This document shows, piece after piece, positions 19,017 through 25,616 of a stretch of DNA of 64,000 nt. The stretch's first letter is position 1, and each line of letters opens with the position of its first letter. The DNA is taken from assembly GCA_964251965.1 (NCBI GenBank), contig CAXULQ010000006.1:124001-188000 (forward strand), given 5' to 3'. Source of the DNA: Mucilaginibacter_A sp964251965 (GTDB taxonomy: Bacteria > Bacteroidota > Bacteroidia > Sphingobacteriales > Sphingobacteriaceae). Made by a program: the position numbers and the translations under genes. The notes beneath the pieces are model-generated. The model did no database searches. It was not told the DNA's origin and saw nothing but the letters and a program-made list of their open reading frames with translations.

Positions 19017-20012
19017 ATGAAACCTGAAGTTACATTGAAAAAATTAGCCGATATGCTTAACCTCAGTGTATCTACTGTTTCAAGGGCGTTAAAAGATCAC
19101 CCGGACATTGCAACACAAACCCGGGTTAAAGTAAAGGAATTGGCACAAATGCTGGAGTACGAACCCAACACTTATGCGATCAACCTCCGCACCAACAACA
19201 GTAAGGAATTCGGCATTATTGTCCCCTCAATTTCCAACTATTTTTATCACTCTTTTATTAGTTCTTTGGAAGAAGAAGCAAGACGTTTTGGCTACTCCAT
19301 ATTCATTTTGCAATCCGGAGATGATCCCGATATTGAACAGGAAAACCTGAAAAAATGCAAACAAAACCGGGTAAGCGGCATATTTGTGTCGCTAACTTCC
19401 CAAACAAAAGATATCCAGAATTTTTTAAAATTTGAAAGTCAGCACGTTCCCGTGATCTTTTTTGATAAAGTACCTGATTTTGATGTCTGCAACAAAGTTT
19501 GTGTGGCCGACAACCTCGCTGCAAGAATGGCAGCAGAAGCTTTGCTCCTGAAAAAAAAGAAATCTGTTTTATCTATTTTCGGAAATAAAAATCTTTCGAT
19601 CACCAAAAGGCGGCTCAAAAGTTATGCCGATACTTTTAAAAAATACGATGCCGATACAGAAACTCAGGTCCATCACGCCAATAGTTCCGAAGAAGCATTT
19701 AACATTACTGCCGAAGCATTTGCCCAAGCACAAAAACCAGATGCTATTTTTTGTATGAGCGATGAAATTTTGGTTGGATCGATGAAAGCTGCCCAAAAAT
19801 TAAAACTAAAAATTCCGGACGAGGTCGGAATAATCGCAATCAGTGATGGCTTTATACCAAAGCTATACGACCCGGAAGTACATTATACCGAAACAAGTGG
19901 TTATAAATTAGGAAAACTGGCTTTCAGCAGGATGATTGCTTGCATATCAGGCACCTCGCCAGTTCAGGAACTGTATATTGATTCGAAGCTGATTGAAGGT
20001 GGATCTTTGTAA
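19017..20012 (+). CDS. LacI/GalR-family transcriptional regulator
   Basis: DNA-binding sugar-responsive regulator of 331 residues. The N-terminal helix-turn-helix is TLKKLADMLNLSVSTVSRAL (residues 5-24), followed by the hinge helix region (YEPNTYAINLRTNNSKEFGI). The periplasmic-binding-protein-like sensor domain then runs to the C-terminus (GIIVPSISNYFYHSFI, VPVIFFDKV, PDAIFCMSDEILVG, DEVGIIAISD). Divergent placement from susC and two AAACGTTT operators in between make it the likely regulator of the carbohydrate locus. Whether it represses or activates cannot be seen. The effector is probably a sugar released by the GH65 enzyme (inference). Confidence 0.9.
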   Translation: MKPEVTLKKLADMLNLSVSTVSRALKDHPDIATQTRVKVKELAQMLEYEPNTYAINLRTNNSKEFGIIVPSISNYFYHSFISSLEEEARRFGYSIFILQSGDDPDIEQENLKKCKQNRVSGIFVSLTSQTKDIQNFLKFESQHVPVIFFDKVPDFDVCNKVCVADNLAARMAAEALLLKKKKSVLSIFGNKNLSITKRRLKSYADTFKKYDADTETQVHHANSSEEAFNITAEAFAQAQKPDAIFCMSDEILVGSMKAAQKLKLKIPDEVGIIAISDGFIPKLYDPEVHYTETSGYKLGKLAFSRMIACISGTSPVQELYIDSKLIEGGSL

Positions 20013-20016
20013 AAAT

Positions 20017-20062
20017 AAAACCTGATACTGTTTTTATCCCAATAAAAACAGTATCAGGTTTT
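20017..20062. terminator. Bidirectional terminator made from two facing 14-mer words
   Basis: A perfect 21-bp stem (20017-20037 with 20042-20062) with a 4-base loop and flanking A and T runs, between the convergent lacI-type and oxidoreductase genes. Each arm contains a type B word (ATACTGTTTTTATC at 20025-20038, exact; AATAAAAACAGTAT at 20041-20054, one mismatch). The oxidoreductase stop codon lies inside the right arm. Confidence 0.85.
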
Positions 20063-21049
20063 TAACACAATTTTTCCAAACTGGGCGGAATTATCCATTT
20101 TTCGAACTGCTTTTTCTGCATTGGCTAAATCGAAAACTTCATCTACTACGGGTACAATTTTGTTTTCGTTTATAAGTTCCAGCATCGCTTTAAAGTCTTC
20201 CTGCGTGCCCATTGTGGTTCCTAAAAGCTGCAATTGTTTCCAGAAAATTTTTCGTGCGTCTAATGCCGGAAGATTACCTGCTGTTCCTCCAAAGAAAACA
20301 ATCCTTGCTCCAGGATTACAGAGATCCAACAGTTTTGCAAATCCTTCGCCTAAAGCACTGTCAATAATTACATCGAAACCTCCGGCCAGTTGTTTTAGTT
20401 GATCTGCCCAGTCCTGTGCTTTATAATTTACACCTGCTGCTGCACCTAATTTTCGAGCTGATTCAATTTTTTCGCCAGAACCTGATGTTACAAAAACCTG
20501 GCAACCGGCAGCAACGGCAAATTGCAAAGCAAAAGAACCTGTTCCGGCACCAACGCCAACTATTAATACTTTATCGCCTTTTTTAGCTTTTCCTTTAGTA
20601 AACAAAGCACGGTAAGCCGTTAAACCAGCAAGCGGAATGGCGGCAGCTTGTTCCCAATTTAAATGAGCGGGTTTTGGATAGAGATATTCTACACCAGTTT
20701 TTACATATTCTGCAAAAGTGCCGTTTTCGGGCAAACCCAAAATTTTGAAATCTTTTTGCTGATAATCCAGATGTTCTCCCCAATTGGTAGCAGGGTTGAT
20801 GATCACTTCTTTGCCAATCCAGCTTTGGTCAACATTTGGCCCAACACCTGCAACAATCCCGGAACCATCAGAACCTAAAATAGATGGATACTTAATACCA
20901 GCATATTTTCCTTGCGTAATCCACCAATCGCGACGGTTTAAGGCGGCGGCTTTTATTTGCACCAAAACTTCGCCAGCTTGTAAAGTTGGTTTTTCAACAT
21001 CTCGCCAAACCAGCGGCTTGTCTGCAGCTTCTAAAACAATTGCTTTCAT
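20054..21049 (-). CDS. Zinc-less medium-chain dehydrogenase/reductase (quinone-oxidoreductase-like)
   Basis: NAD(P)H-dependent oxidoreductase of 331 residues. It has the N-terminal GroES-like domain (GEVLVQIKAAALNRRDWWI, YPSILGSDGSGIVAGVG, GTFAEYV) and a Rossmann domain with the nucleotide loop VGVGAGTGSFALQFA, then DVIIDSALG and ARIVFFGG. The block of four cysteines that binds structural zinc in alcohol dehydrogenases is absent and the catalytic zinc ligands are not apparent, which places it with quinone reductase or YogA-like enzymes. Substrate unknown. It follows sod on the same strand, but a hairpin in the 75-bp gap suggests separate transcription. Confidence 0.85.
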   Translation of the reverse strand: MKAIVLEAADKPLVWRDVEKPTLQAGEVLVQIKAAALNRRDWWITQGKYAGIKYPSILGSDGSGIVAGVGPNVDQSWIGKEVIINPATNWGEHLDYQQKDFKILGLPENGTFAEYVKTGVEYLYPKPAHLNWEQAAAIPLAGLTAYRALFTKGKAKKGDKVLIVGVGAGTGSFALQFAVAAGCQVFVTSGSGEKIESARKLGAAAGVNYKAQDWADQLKQLAGGFDVIIDSALGEGFAKLLDLCNPGARIVFFGGTAGNLPALDARKIFWKQLQLLGTTMGTQEDFKAMLELINENKIVPVVDEVFDLANAEKAVRKMDNSAQFGKIVLKT

Positions 21050-21063
21050 ATTTTACGAAATAA

Positions 21064-21097
21064 AAAACCGGCAGGAATGTTTATCCAAGCCGGTTTT
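21064..21097 (-). terminator. Terminator of the superoxide dismutase gene
   Basis: Stem AAAACCGGC (21064-21072) with GCCGGTTTT (21089-21097), 16-base loop; on the minus strand it ends in a T run (21062-21067). It lies between the sod stop and the start of the oxidoreductase. Confidence 0.7.
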
Positions 21098-21111
21098 ACT
21101 AATTTTTAGGT

Positions 21112-21125
21112 GATAAAAGAAGTAT
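21112..21125 (+). repeat. 14-mer word, type A, exact
   Basis: Directly after the sod gene; its last base is shared with the sod stop codon. Confidence 0.8.
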
Positions 21126-21736
21126 TAAGCCGTAGCTTTTTTATACAATTCTGTTACGTGGTTCCAGTTGATTACGTTCCAGAAAGCGGCTATGTAATCC
21201 GGCCTTCTGTTCTGATATTTCAGGTAATAAGCGTGTTCCCAAACATCCATTCCCAAAATCGGCGTGCCTTTCACTTCGGCAATATCCATTAACGGGTTAT
21301 CCTGATTCGGTGTAGAGCTAACCACCAGTTTTTTATCGGCACCAACACTCAACCAAGCCCAGCCAGAACCAAAACGGGTTGTGCCGGCTTCGGCAAATTT
21401 GGTTTTGAAATCAGCAAAAGAACCAAAAGCCGAATTAATGGCCGTTGAAAGATCGCCGGAAGGTTCGCCGCCACCGTTTGGAGAAAGCAAAGTCCAGAAC
21501 AGCGTATGGTTAAAATGACCGCCGCCATTATTGCGCACCGCAGGCGGAAATTTAGAAATGTTTTTGATGATATCTTCAATAGAACTGTTTGCTTCGGGTT
21601 TGCCTTCTAAAGCTTTGTTCAAGTTGGTTACATACGCTTGGTGATGTTTGCCGTGGTGGATTTCCATCGTAGCTTTATCAATATGCGGTTCTAATGCGTC
21701 GGTGGCGTAAGGTAACGCCGGTAATACAAATGCCAT
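21125..21736 (-). CDS. sodA: Superoxide dismutase, Mn/Fe family, Mn-type residues
   Basis: Converts superoxide to oxygen and peroxide in the cytoplasm (no signal peptide, 203 residues). Metal ligands are visible: H27 in MEIHHGKHH, H77 in FNHTLFW, D164 and H168 in DVWEHAYYLKYQN. The second-sphere Gln is in NQDNPLM (Q145), the position used by Mn enzymes, and GGGHFNHT is also the Mn-type form; Fe or cambialistic use cannot be excluded. It is transcribed leftwards with its own -7 box at 21774-21781 and its own terminator. Confidence 0.95.
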   Translation of the reverse strand: MAFVLPALPYATDALEPHIDKATMEIHHGKHHQAYVTNLNKALEGKPEANSSIEDIIKNISKFPPAVRNNGGGHFNHTLFWTLLSPNGGGEPSGDLSTAINSAFGSFADFKTKFAEAGTTRFGSGWAWLSVGADKKLVVSSTPNQDNPLMDIAEVKGTPILGMDVWEHAYYLKYQNRRPDYIAAFWNVINWNHVTELYKKATA

Positions 21737-21773
21737 ATCAGTTTGGTTTAATAGTTAATAAATTGTAGTTACG

Positions 21774-21781
21774 CAAACCTA
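21774..21781 (-). promoter_or_regulatory. Candidate -7 box of sod
   Basis: TAGGTTTG on the minus strand fits TAnnTTTG and would give a leader of about 30 nt. No TTTG at the expected -33 spacing. A type B word with two mismatches (GTACTGTTTTTACC, 21797-21810) lies just upstream. Confidence 0.45.
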
Positions 21782-21885
21782 CATAAAATTTTATCGGTAC
21801 TGTTTTTACCAAATAAAAATTGAAGTTACTATGAGATTTACGTTGAAAATATAAAAGCGAAAAGACAGATTTTGTTCGGAAAAAT

Positions 21886-22362
21886 TTAAATTTTCAAGCG
21901 TTTATTTCTAAAAAATGACCGCACCAATTCTGAACATTCGTTTTCCAAAATGCCGCCGGTAACTACTGTTTTTGGATGCGTAATTTTTTGGTTGATACGG
22001 CCAAAACCACGCTGCGGATCATAAGCACCAAAAACAATTTTACCTATTTGAAACCAATACGTTGCACCGGCGCACATCACGCAAGGTTCCATCGTAACGT
22101 AAAGCGTGCAGTTTTGCAGGTATTTTCCGCCCATTGCGTTGGCTGCTGCGGTTAACGCCTGCATTTCGGCGTGTGCAGAAACATCGTTTAAACGCTCGGT
22201 TAAATTGTGGCCGCGGCCGATGATCTGTCCTTCACAAACTACGATGGCGCCAATCGGAATTTCATCTTCTTTTAAAGCCGCTTTGGCTTCCTGCAAAGCC
22301 AGTTGCATATAAAAATCATCTGGTGAAATAACCGGATCATCTGTAAAACTATAATATCTCAT
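21886..22362 (-). CDS. tadA: tRNA-specific adenosine deaminase
   Basis: Converts adenosine to inosine at the wobble position of tRNA-Arg(ACG). The cytidine-deaminase fold zinc site is complete: H64-A-E66 (HAEMQAL), and P93-C94-V-M-C97 (PCVMCAGA). E66 is the proton shuttle. The 158-residue length and motifs such as EIPIGAIVV and GRGHNL are standard. The start has a 19-residue lead before MQLALQEA; the upstream ATG is kept because this extension is common. Leftward orientation like its neighbours, 63 bp after the PIN gene, with a one-mismatch type B word (GGTAAAAACAGTAT, 22377-22390) in the gap. Confidence 0.95.
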   Translation of the reverse strand: MRYYSFTDDPVISPDDFYMQLALQEAKAALKEDEIPIGAIVVCEGQIIGRGHNLTERLNDVSAHAEMQALTAAANAMGGKYLQNCTLYVTMEPCVMCAGATYWFQIGKIVFGAYDPQRGFGRINQKITHPKTVVTGGILENECSELVRSFFRNKRLKI

Positions 22363-22425
22363 GTTGATTTTTGGGTGGTAAAAACAGTATTATTCAAGAA
22401 GCAAAAAGAAAATCAAACTGTTTTA

Positions 22426-22839
22426 CTATAAATTTCTGGCCAGATAACTTTCTGCTGTAATTACTTTGATTTGAACCGTTTTGTAATCTTTAATATTTTT
22501 GGTGATTAAAACCGTAATTCCATTTTCGATAGCGGTGTTATATTGAATAGCGTCTTCAAAATCATCAAAATCGGAAGCAATTGCCAGATCAATCGTTCTG
22601 CTTTCTACCGGCAAAGTGGTAACCAAAGTTTTAAATTTAGCAATCAGTTGCCGTGGATTTTTTACAGCATAATGAGCTTGCAAAATATAATCAATAGTAG
22701 AAAAAGACAGTGTAGATACACCTATTTCAATTTCGTTTTTATCAGCCAAAGAAAATAACTGCTCAGCAAAACTGTTAAACGGTTTTCTGCCAGAAAGCAA
22801 ATCGATGCAAACGTCAGTATCTACAAAAACCTTTTCCAT
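22426..22839 (-). CDS. PIN-domain ribonuclease, probable VapC-like toxin
   Basis: A 137-residue PIN domain: FVDTDVCIDLL at 5-15 supplies the first acidic residues (D7, D9), DFEDAIQY at 93-100 supplies E95/D96, and NIKDYK at 115-120 supplies D118. Together they form the Mg-binding RNase site. The gene starts 6 bp after a small DUF6364/RHH-like gene on the same strand, the usual antitoxin-toxin order. The target RNA is unknown. Many chromosomal PIN pairs are weakly toxic, so activity needs testing. Confidence 0.8.
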   Translation of the reverse strand: MEKVFVDTDVCIDLLSGRKPFNSFAEQLFSLADKNEIEIGVSTLSFSTIDYILQAHYAVKNPRQLIAKFKTLVTTLPVESRTIDLAIASDFDDFEDAIQYNTAIENGITVLITKNIKDYKTVQIKVITAESYLARNL

Positions 22840-22845
22840 TAGCTT

Positions 22846-23091
22846 TTATTTGGCGTACTTTTTCGAAAGATGATCTTTGTAACTCTTTTTATGGTCAAAA
22901 TCTTTAGGTAGATTTATCGTACCGGAAAGGCTTTTCACAAAAGGCGTAACAGCAACCTTTTCTTTGTCGTCTGTCAAAAAATCTAAATGGTTTTCAATCA
23001 ACTTAGACAGGCTGATATCTTTTGATTTAGCATAAGATTTCGCCCTTTCAATAATAGCTGTATCTAATTTTAAAGTGAGTTTTGTATCCAT
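22846..23091 (-). CDS. Antitoxin-like ribbon-helix-helix protein (DUF6364-like)
   Basis: A short protein with an N-terminal strand MDTKLTLKLD and two helices (TAIIERAKSYAKSKD, SLSKLIENHLDFL), the ribbon-helix-helix pattern of DUF6364/VapB-type antitoxins. A Lys-rich tail (DHKKSYKDHLSKKYAK) would wrap the PIN partner. I choose the ATG at 23091 because family members begin directly with MxTKLTL; an ATG three codons upstream (23100) is also possible. A TGTACGTACA palindrome abuts the start region and is the obvious autoregulatory site. Confidence 0.75.
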   Translation of the reverse strand: MDTKLTLKLDTAIIERAKSYAKSKDISLSKLIENHLDFLTDDKEKVAVTPFVKSLSGTINLPKDFDHKKSYKDHLSKKYAK

Positions 23092-23102
23092 AATTTTCAA
23101 GA

Positions 23103-23134
23103 TGTACGTACAAATATGATGATAATGTACGGAC
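23103..23134. promoter_or_regulatory. Candidate antitoxin operator (TGTACG repeats)
   Basis: Perfect palindrome TGTACGTACA (23103-23112) and a second TGTACGGAC (23126-23134), starting 23 bp apart, in front of the antitoxin start. RHH antitoxins usually bind such short palindromes or tandem half-sites. Confidence 0.5.
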
Positions 23135-23159
23135 TTTAAAAGTGAGTAAAAATAATTCC

Positions 23160-23191
23160 TTTACACCTTTCCGCCCCAAACCCTACCTTTG
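23160..23191 (+). promoter_or_regulatory. Promoter of the RlmI-type methyltransferase gene
   Basis: TTTA (23160-23163), 20 bases, then TACCTTTG (23184-23191), matching the Bacteroidota -33/-7 pattern. The -7 box ends 7 bases before the ATG at 23199, so the transcript would be leaderless or nearly so. This also argues against the longer frame starting at 23142, which would contain the promoter. Confidence 0.65.
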
Positions 23192-23198
23192 CCCATTC

Positions 23199-24383
23199 AT
23201 GAATGAAGTACTTCTAAAAAAAGGCAAAGAAAAAGCAGTTTTACAACGCCATCCCTGGGTTTTTTCGGGCGCGATTGAACCGGTAAAACGCAATGTAGAA
23301 AACGGCGAAATTGTACGGTTGGTAAACAGCAAAAGCGATTTTCTGGCTTACGGTTTTTACAACAACCAATCGCGCGTAGCGGTGCGTTTGCTGGAATGGA
23401 ACGATGCTGTTTTTATCGATGAAAATTGGTGGCGCAGCAGAATTGCAACGGCCATCAACAACCGAAAAGCCGTTTTAAACGACCAAACCAATGCTTGCCG
23501 TTTAATTTTTAGCGAAGCCGATTTTTTGCCGGGATTAATTGTTGATAAATATGCAGGTCATCTTTCCGTCCAAATCCTCACTTCCGGGATGGAAAAAGTA
23601 AAGGAAACCTGGATTGATGAGCTGCAAAAACAATTGCAGCCTAAAAGTATTTTTGACCGAAGTGATGCCACTTCCCGTTCGCATGAAGGTTTGGAAGCTT
23701 CTTTTGGTTTGCTTTACGGAGAAAATCCGCCTGATTTTGTGGAAGTGAAAGAAAACGGGATTCGTTATGAAGTGAGCATCTCCGAAGGGCAAAAATCTGG
23801 TTTTTATTGTGATCAGCGTGATAACCGGAAAATAGTTGCCACACATGCTTCGGGCAAAAAAGTGCTGGATTGTTTTAGTTATTCCGGCGGTTTTAGTTTG
23901 AATTGTTTGCAGCAAGGTGCGGAACTGGTTACCAGCGTAGATAGTTCTGCTTTGGCGATTGAGACTTTGCAGAAAAATATCAAACTCAATAATTTTGATG
24001 CTAAAAGAAGCATCGCCATACAAGCTGATGTAAACAAACAGTTGCGCAAGTTTCGGGAAGAAAAAGAAAAGTTTGATTTGATCATCCTCGATCCGCCAAA
24101 ATATGCGCCTTCGCGTTCGGCTTTAGACCGTGCTTCGCGTGCTTATAAAGATTTAAACCGGTTAGCCATGTCTTTGCTAAATAAAGGTGGCTTGCTGGCT
24201 ACATTTTCCTGTTCCGGTGCGATGGATATGCCAACTTTTAAACAAGTTATAGCTTGGGCTGCGCTGGATGCTGGCAAAGAAGTTCAGTTTATAGGCCAGT
24301 TGGTACAGCCGGAAGACCATCCGATCCGTTCTTCTTTCCCCGAAGGAGAATATTTAAAAGGTTTGCTTTGCCGGGTGAGTTAA
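23199..24383 (+). CDS. RlmI-family class I SAM-dependent rRNA methyltransferase
   Basis: Predicted 23S rRNA cytosine-5 methyltransferase of the RlmI/YccW family, 394 residues from the ATG at 23199 (MNEVLLKKGKEKAVLQRHPW). An N-terminal PUA domain covers about 1-80 (HPWVFSGAIEPV, GFYNNQSRVAVRLL). The Rossmann methyltransferase domain has SEGQKSGFYCDQRDNR, the SAM loop DCFSYSGGFSLNC, and the catalytic-region DPPKYAPS followed by ATFSCSGAM, whose Cys is the candidate nucleophile. The start was chosen on the family's usual N-terminus and on the promoter at 23160-23191. Two copies of the 14-mer word lie in the gene (23404, 24000), read as DAVFID and DAKRSIA. Confidence 0.88.
   Translation: MNEVLLKKGKEKAVLQRHPWVFSGAIEPVKRNVENGEIVRLVNSKSDFLAYGFYNNQSRVAVRLLEWNDAVFIDENWWRSRIATAINNRKAVLNDQTNACRLIFSEADFLPGLIVDKYAGHLSVQILTSGMEKVKETWIDELQKQLQPKSIFDRSDATSRSHEGLEASFGLLYGENPPDFVEVKENGIRYEVSISEGQKSGFYCDQRDNRKIVATHASGKKVLDCFSYSGGFSLNCLQQGAELVTSVDSSALAIETLQKNIKLNNFDAKRSIAIQADVNKQLRKFREEKEKFDLIILDPPKYAPSRSALDRASRAYKDLNRLAMSLLNKGGLLATFSCSGAMDMPTFKQVIAWAALDAGKEVQFIGQLVQPEDHPIRSSFPEGEYLKGLLCRVS
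23404..23417 (-). repeat. 14-mer word, type B, exact
   Basis: Inside the RlmI-type gene, read as DAVFID. Confidence 0.8.
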
Positions 24384-24439
24384 ATTTATGCCGTTTTTTT
24401 TGCTTGATCAAAAAGAACGGACAAAAGAAAAATGTTTTT

Positions 24440-24474
24440 TGATGAAGGCGCTTCAACAAACTCAGCATGACATG
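24440..24474. repeat. REP-like intergenic sequence
   Basis: Between convergent genes: GAAGGCGCTTC followed by CTCAGCATGACATG. The second part is like the GTCATGCTGA end of REP-type repeats common in many bacteria. Only one copy is in the window, so this rests on memory of the pattern. Confidence 0.35.
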
Positions 24475-24480
24475 CTTCTT

Positions 24481-25242
24481 TTATGCCACAACTTTCTGTT
24501 TCTTCTTTTTCGATTTTAGCTTCAAATTCAGCATTTCCACCAAAATCGAAAAACCCATCGCAAAATACAAATAGCCTTTTGGTATACTTTGATCAAAACC
24601 TTCAGCTAAAAGCGAGAAACCAATCAGCAATAAAAATGACAAAGCCAGCATTTTTACAGTTGGGTGCGTGTTTACAAAATTGGCCACGCTGTTTGATGCC
24701 CACATCATAATCCCAACGGAAATTACAACGGCCGCAATCATCACTTCTATATGGCTGGCAATACCAACCGCGGTAATCACAGAATCGAGCGAGAAAACAA
24801 TGTCCAGCAGCACAATCTGCACGATGGTTGGCCAAAATGTGGCAGGTTTTGTGTTATTGTCCTCTTCGTCACCGCCTTCAAATTTTTCGTGGATTTCGCT
24901 GGTGCTTTTGTAGATCAGGAACAATCCGCCAACAATCAGGATAATATCATGCCCGGATATGGCCATTTTTTCAACCCAATCCTGATCGGTAATGCCAACT
25001 AAACTTGCTAAATTAAATATGGGTTTGGTTAAACTCATGATCCAGGTTAAGGAAAGCAACAGTAAAATCCGCGTAAACATCGCCAGGAACAAACCCAATT
25101 TGCGGCCTTTGCTTTGTTGCCCTTCAGGCAATTTCCCCGAAAGGATCGAGATAAAAATGATGTTATCAATCCCTAAAACGATTTCTAAAACGGTTAAAGT
25201 AATTAGGGATATCCAGGCCTCGGGCTGCGTTAAAAATTCCAT
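24481..25242 (-). CDS. TerC-family integral membrane protein
   Basis: A 253-residue polytopic inner-membrane protein with about seven to eight hydrophobic segments. Family hallmarks are the acidic residues inside membrane helices: LEIVLGIDNIIF near residue 25 and LLDIVFSLDSVITAVGI near 150, plus GGLFLIYKSTSEIHEKFEG. TerC proteins are linked to metal (Mn or Ca) export and to metalation of secreted proteins; tellurite resistance is historical. No other ter genes are nearby. One-mismatch type A words overlap its stop (24472-24485) and lie just upstream of its start (25252-25265). Confidence 0.9.
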   Translation of the reverse strand: MEFLTQPEAWISLITLTVLEIVLGIDNIIFISILSGKLPEGQQSKGRKLGLFLAMFTRILLLLSLTWIMSLTKPIFNLASLVGITDQDWVEKMAISGHDIILIVGGLFLIYKSTSEIHEKFEGGDEEDNNTKPATFWPTIVQIVLLDIVFSLDSVITAVGIASHIEVMIAAVVISVGIMMWASNSVANFVNTHPTVKMLALSFLLLIGFSLLAEGFDQSIPKGYLYFAMGFSILVEMLNLKLKSKKKKQKVVA

Positions 25243-25616
25243 TTTACAAAAATGCTTCTTTTAACCCTATAAAATCAAATGGAAATACGGTTATTGTTTT
25301 TACAAAAAAACATACCTTAATATCCGGTTTAAACGTTTAGTAGCTTATTGTTTAACCTGATAAAGCACTGTTACAGCTAATTTTTTGTATTTGCAACCCC
25401 GTTTGGCTGTATAATTGACCAATAATTTTAGGTGATAAAAGAAGCATTAGGTAATGGTTCGTTCTACACAGTTTGGATAAAAACAATTCATTGTAATATT
25501 GTTATCATTGGATGGACTGCCGTTTTGACTGTCTTTTTTTTGTTTTAAATTAGCAAACTGTATTTATTAAAACACGAATGTTTGGTATTGAAATTAATTT
25601 AATGTTGATAAAAAAT
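25243..25616. other. Divergent intergenic region, 374 bp
   Basis: AT-rich region between terC and the protease gene. It holds a one-mismatch word (25252-25265, minus) and an exact word (25434-25447, plus) facing each other 168 bp apart. I see no RNA gene and no clear TAnnTTTG box with a good -33 element. Confidence 0.6.
25434..25447 (+). repeat. 14-mer word, type A, exact
   Basis: Intergenic, upstream of the Prc-type protease. Confidence 0.8.

Noticed and set aside
21810..21813. CAAA (TTTG on the minus strand) upstream of sod as a -33 box; a similar one upstream of pdhA at 46422
   Set aside because: Both are 28 bases from the -7 box, well outside the 19-21 base spacing known for Bacteroidota promoters.
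22426..23091. A defence island around the PIN/antitoxin pair
   Set aside because: Neighbours are tadA, sod and a ribosomal RNA methyltransferase; no restriction, CRISPR, CBASS or other defence genes are seen.
23142..23198. Longer N-terminus for the RlmI-type protein
   Set aside because: The promoter boxes lie inside this extension and the family begins at MNEVLLKKG-like sequence.
25578..25616. Longer N-terminus for the Prc-type protease
   Set aside because: The signal peptide starts cleanly at 25617; the extra 13 codons contain two more Met and no export features.
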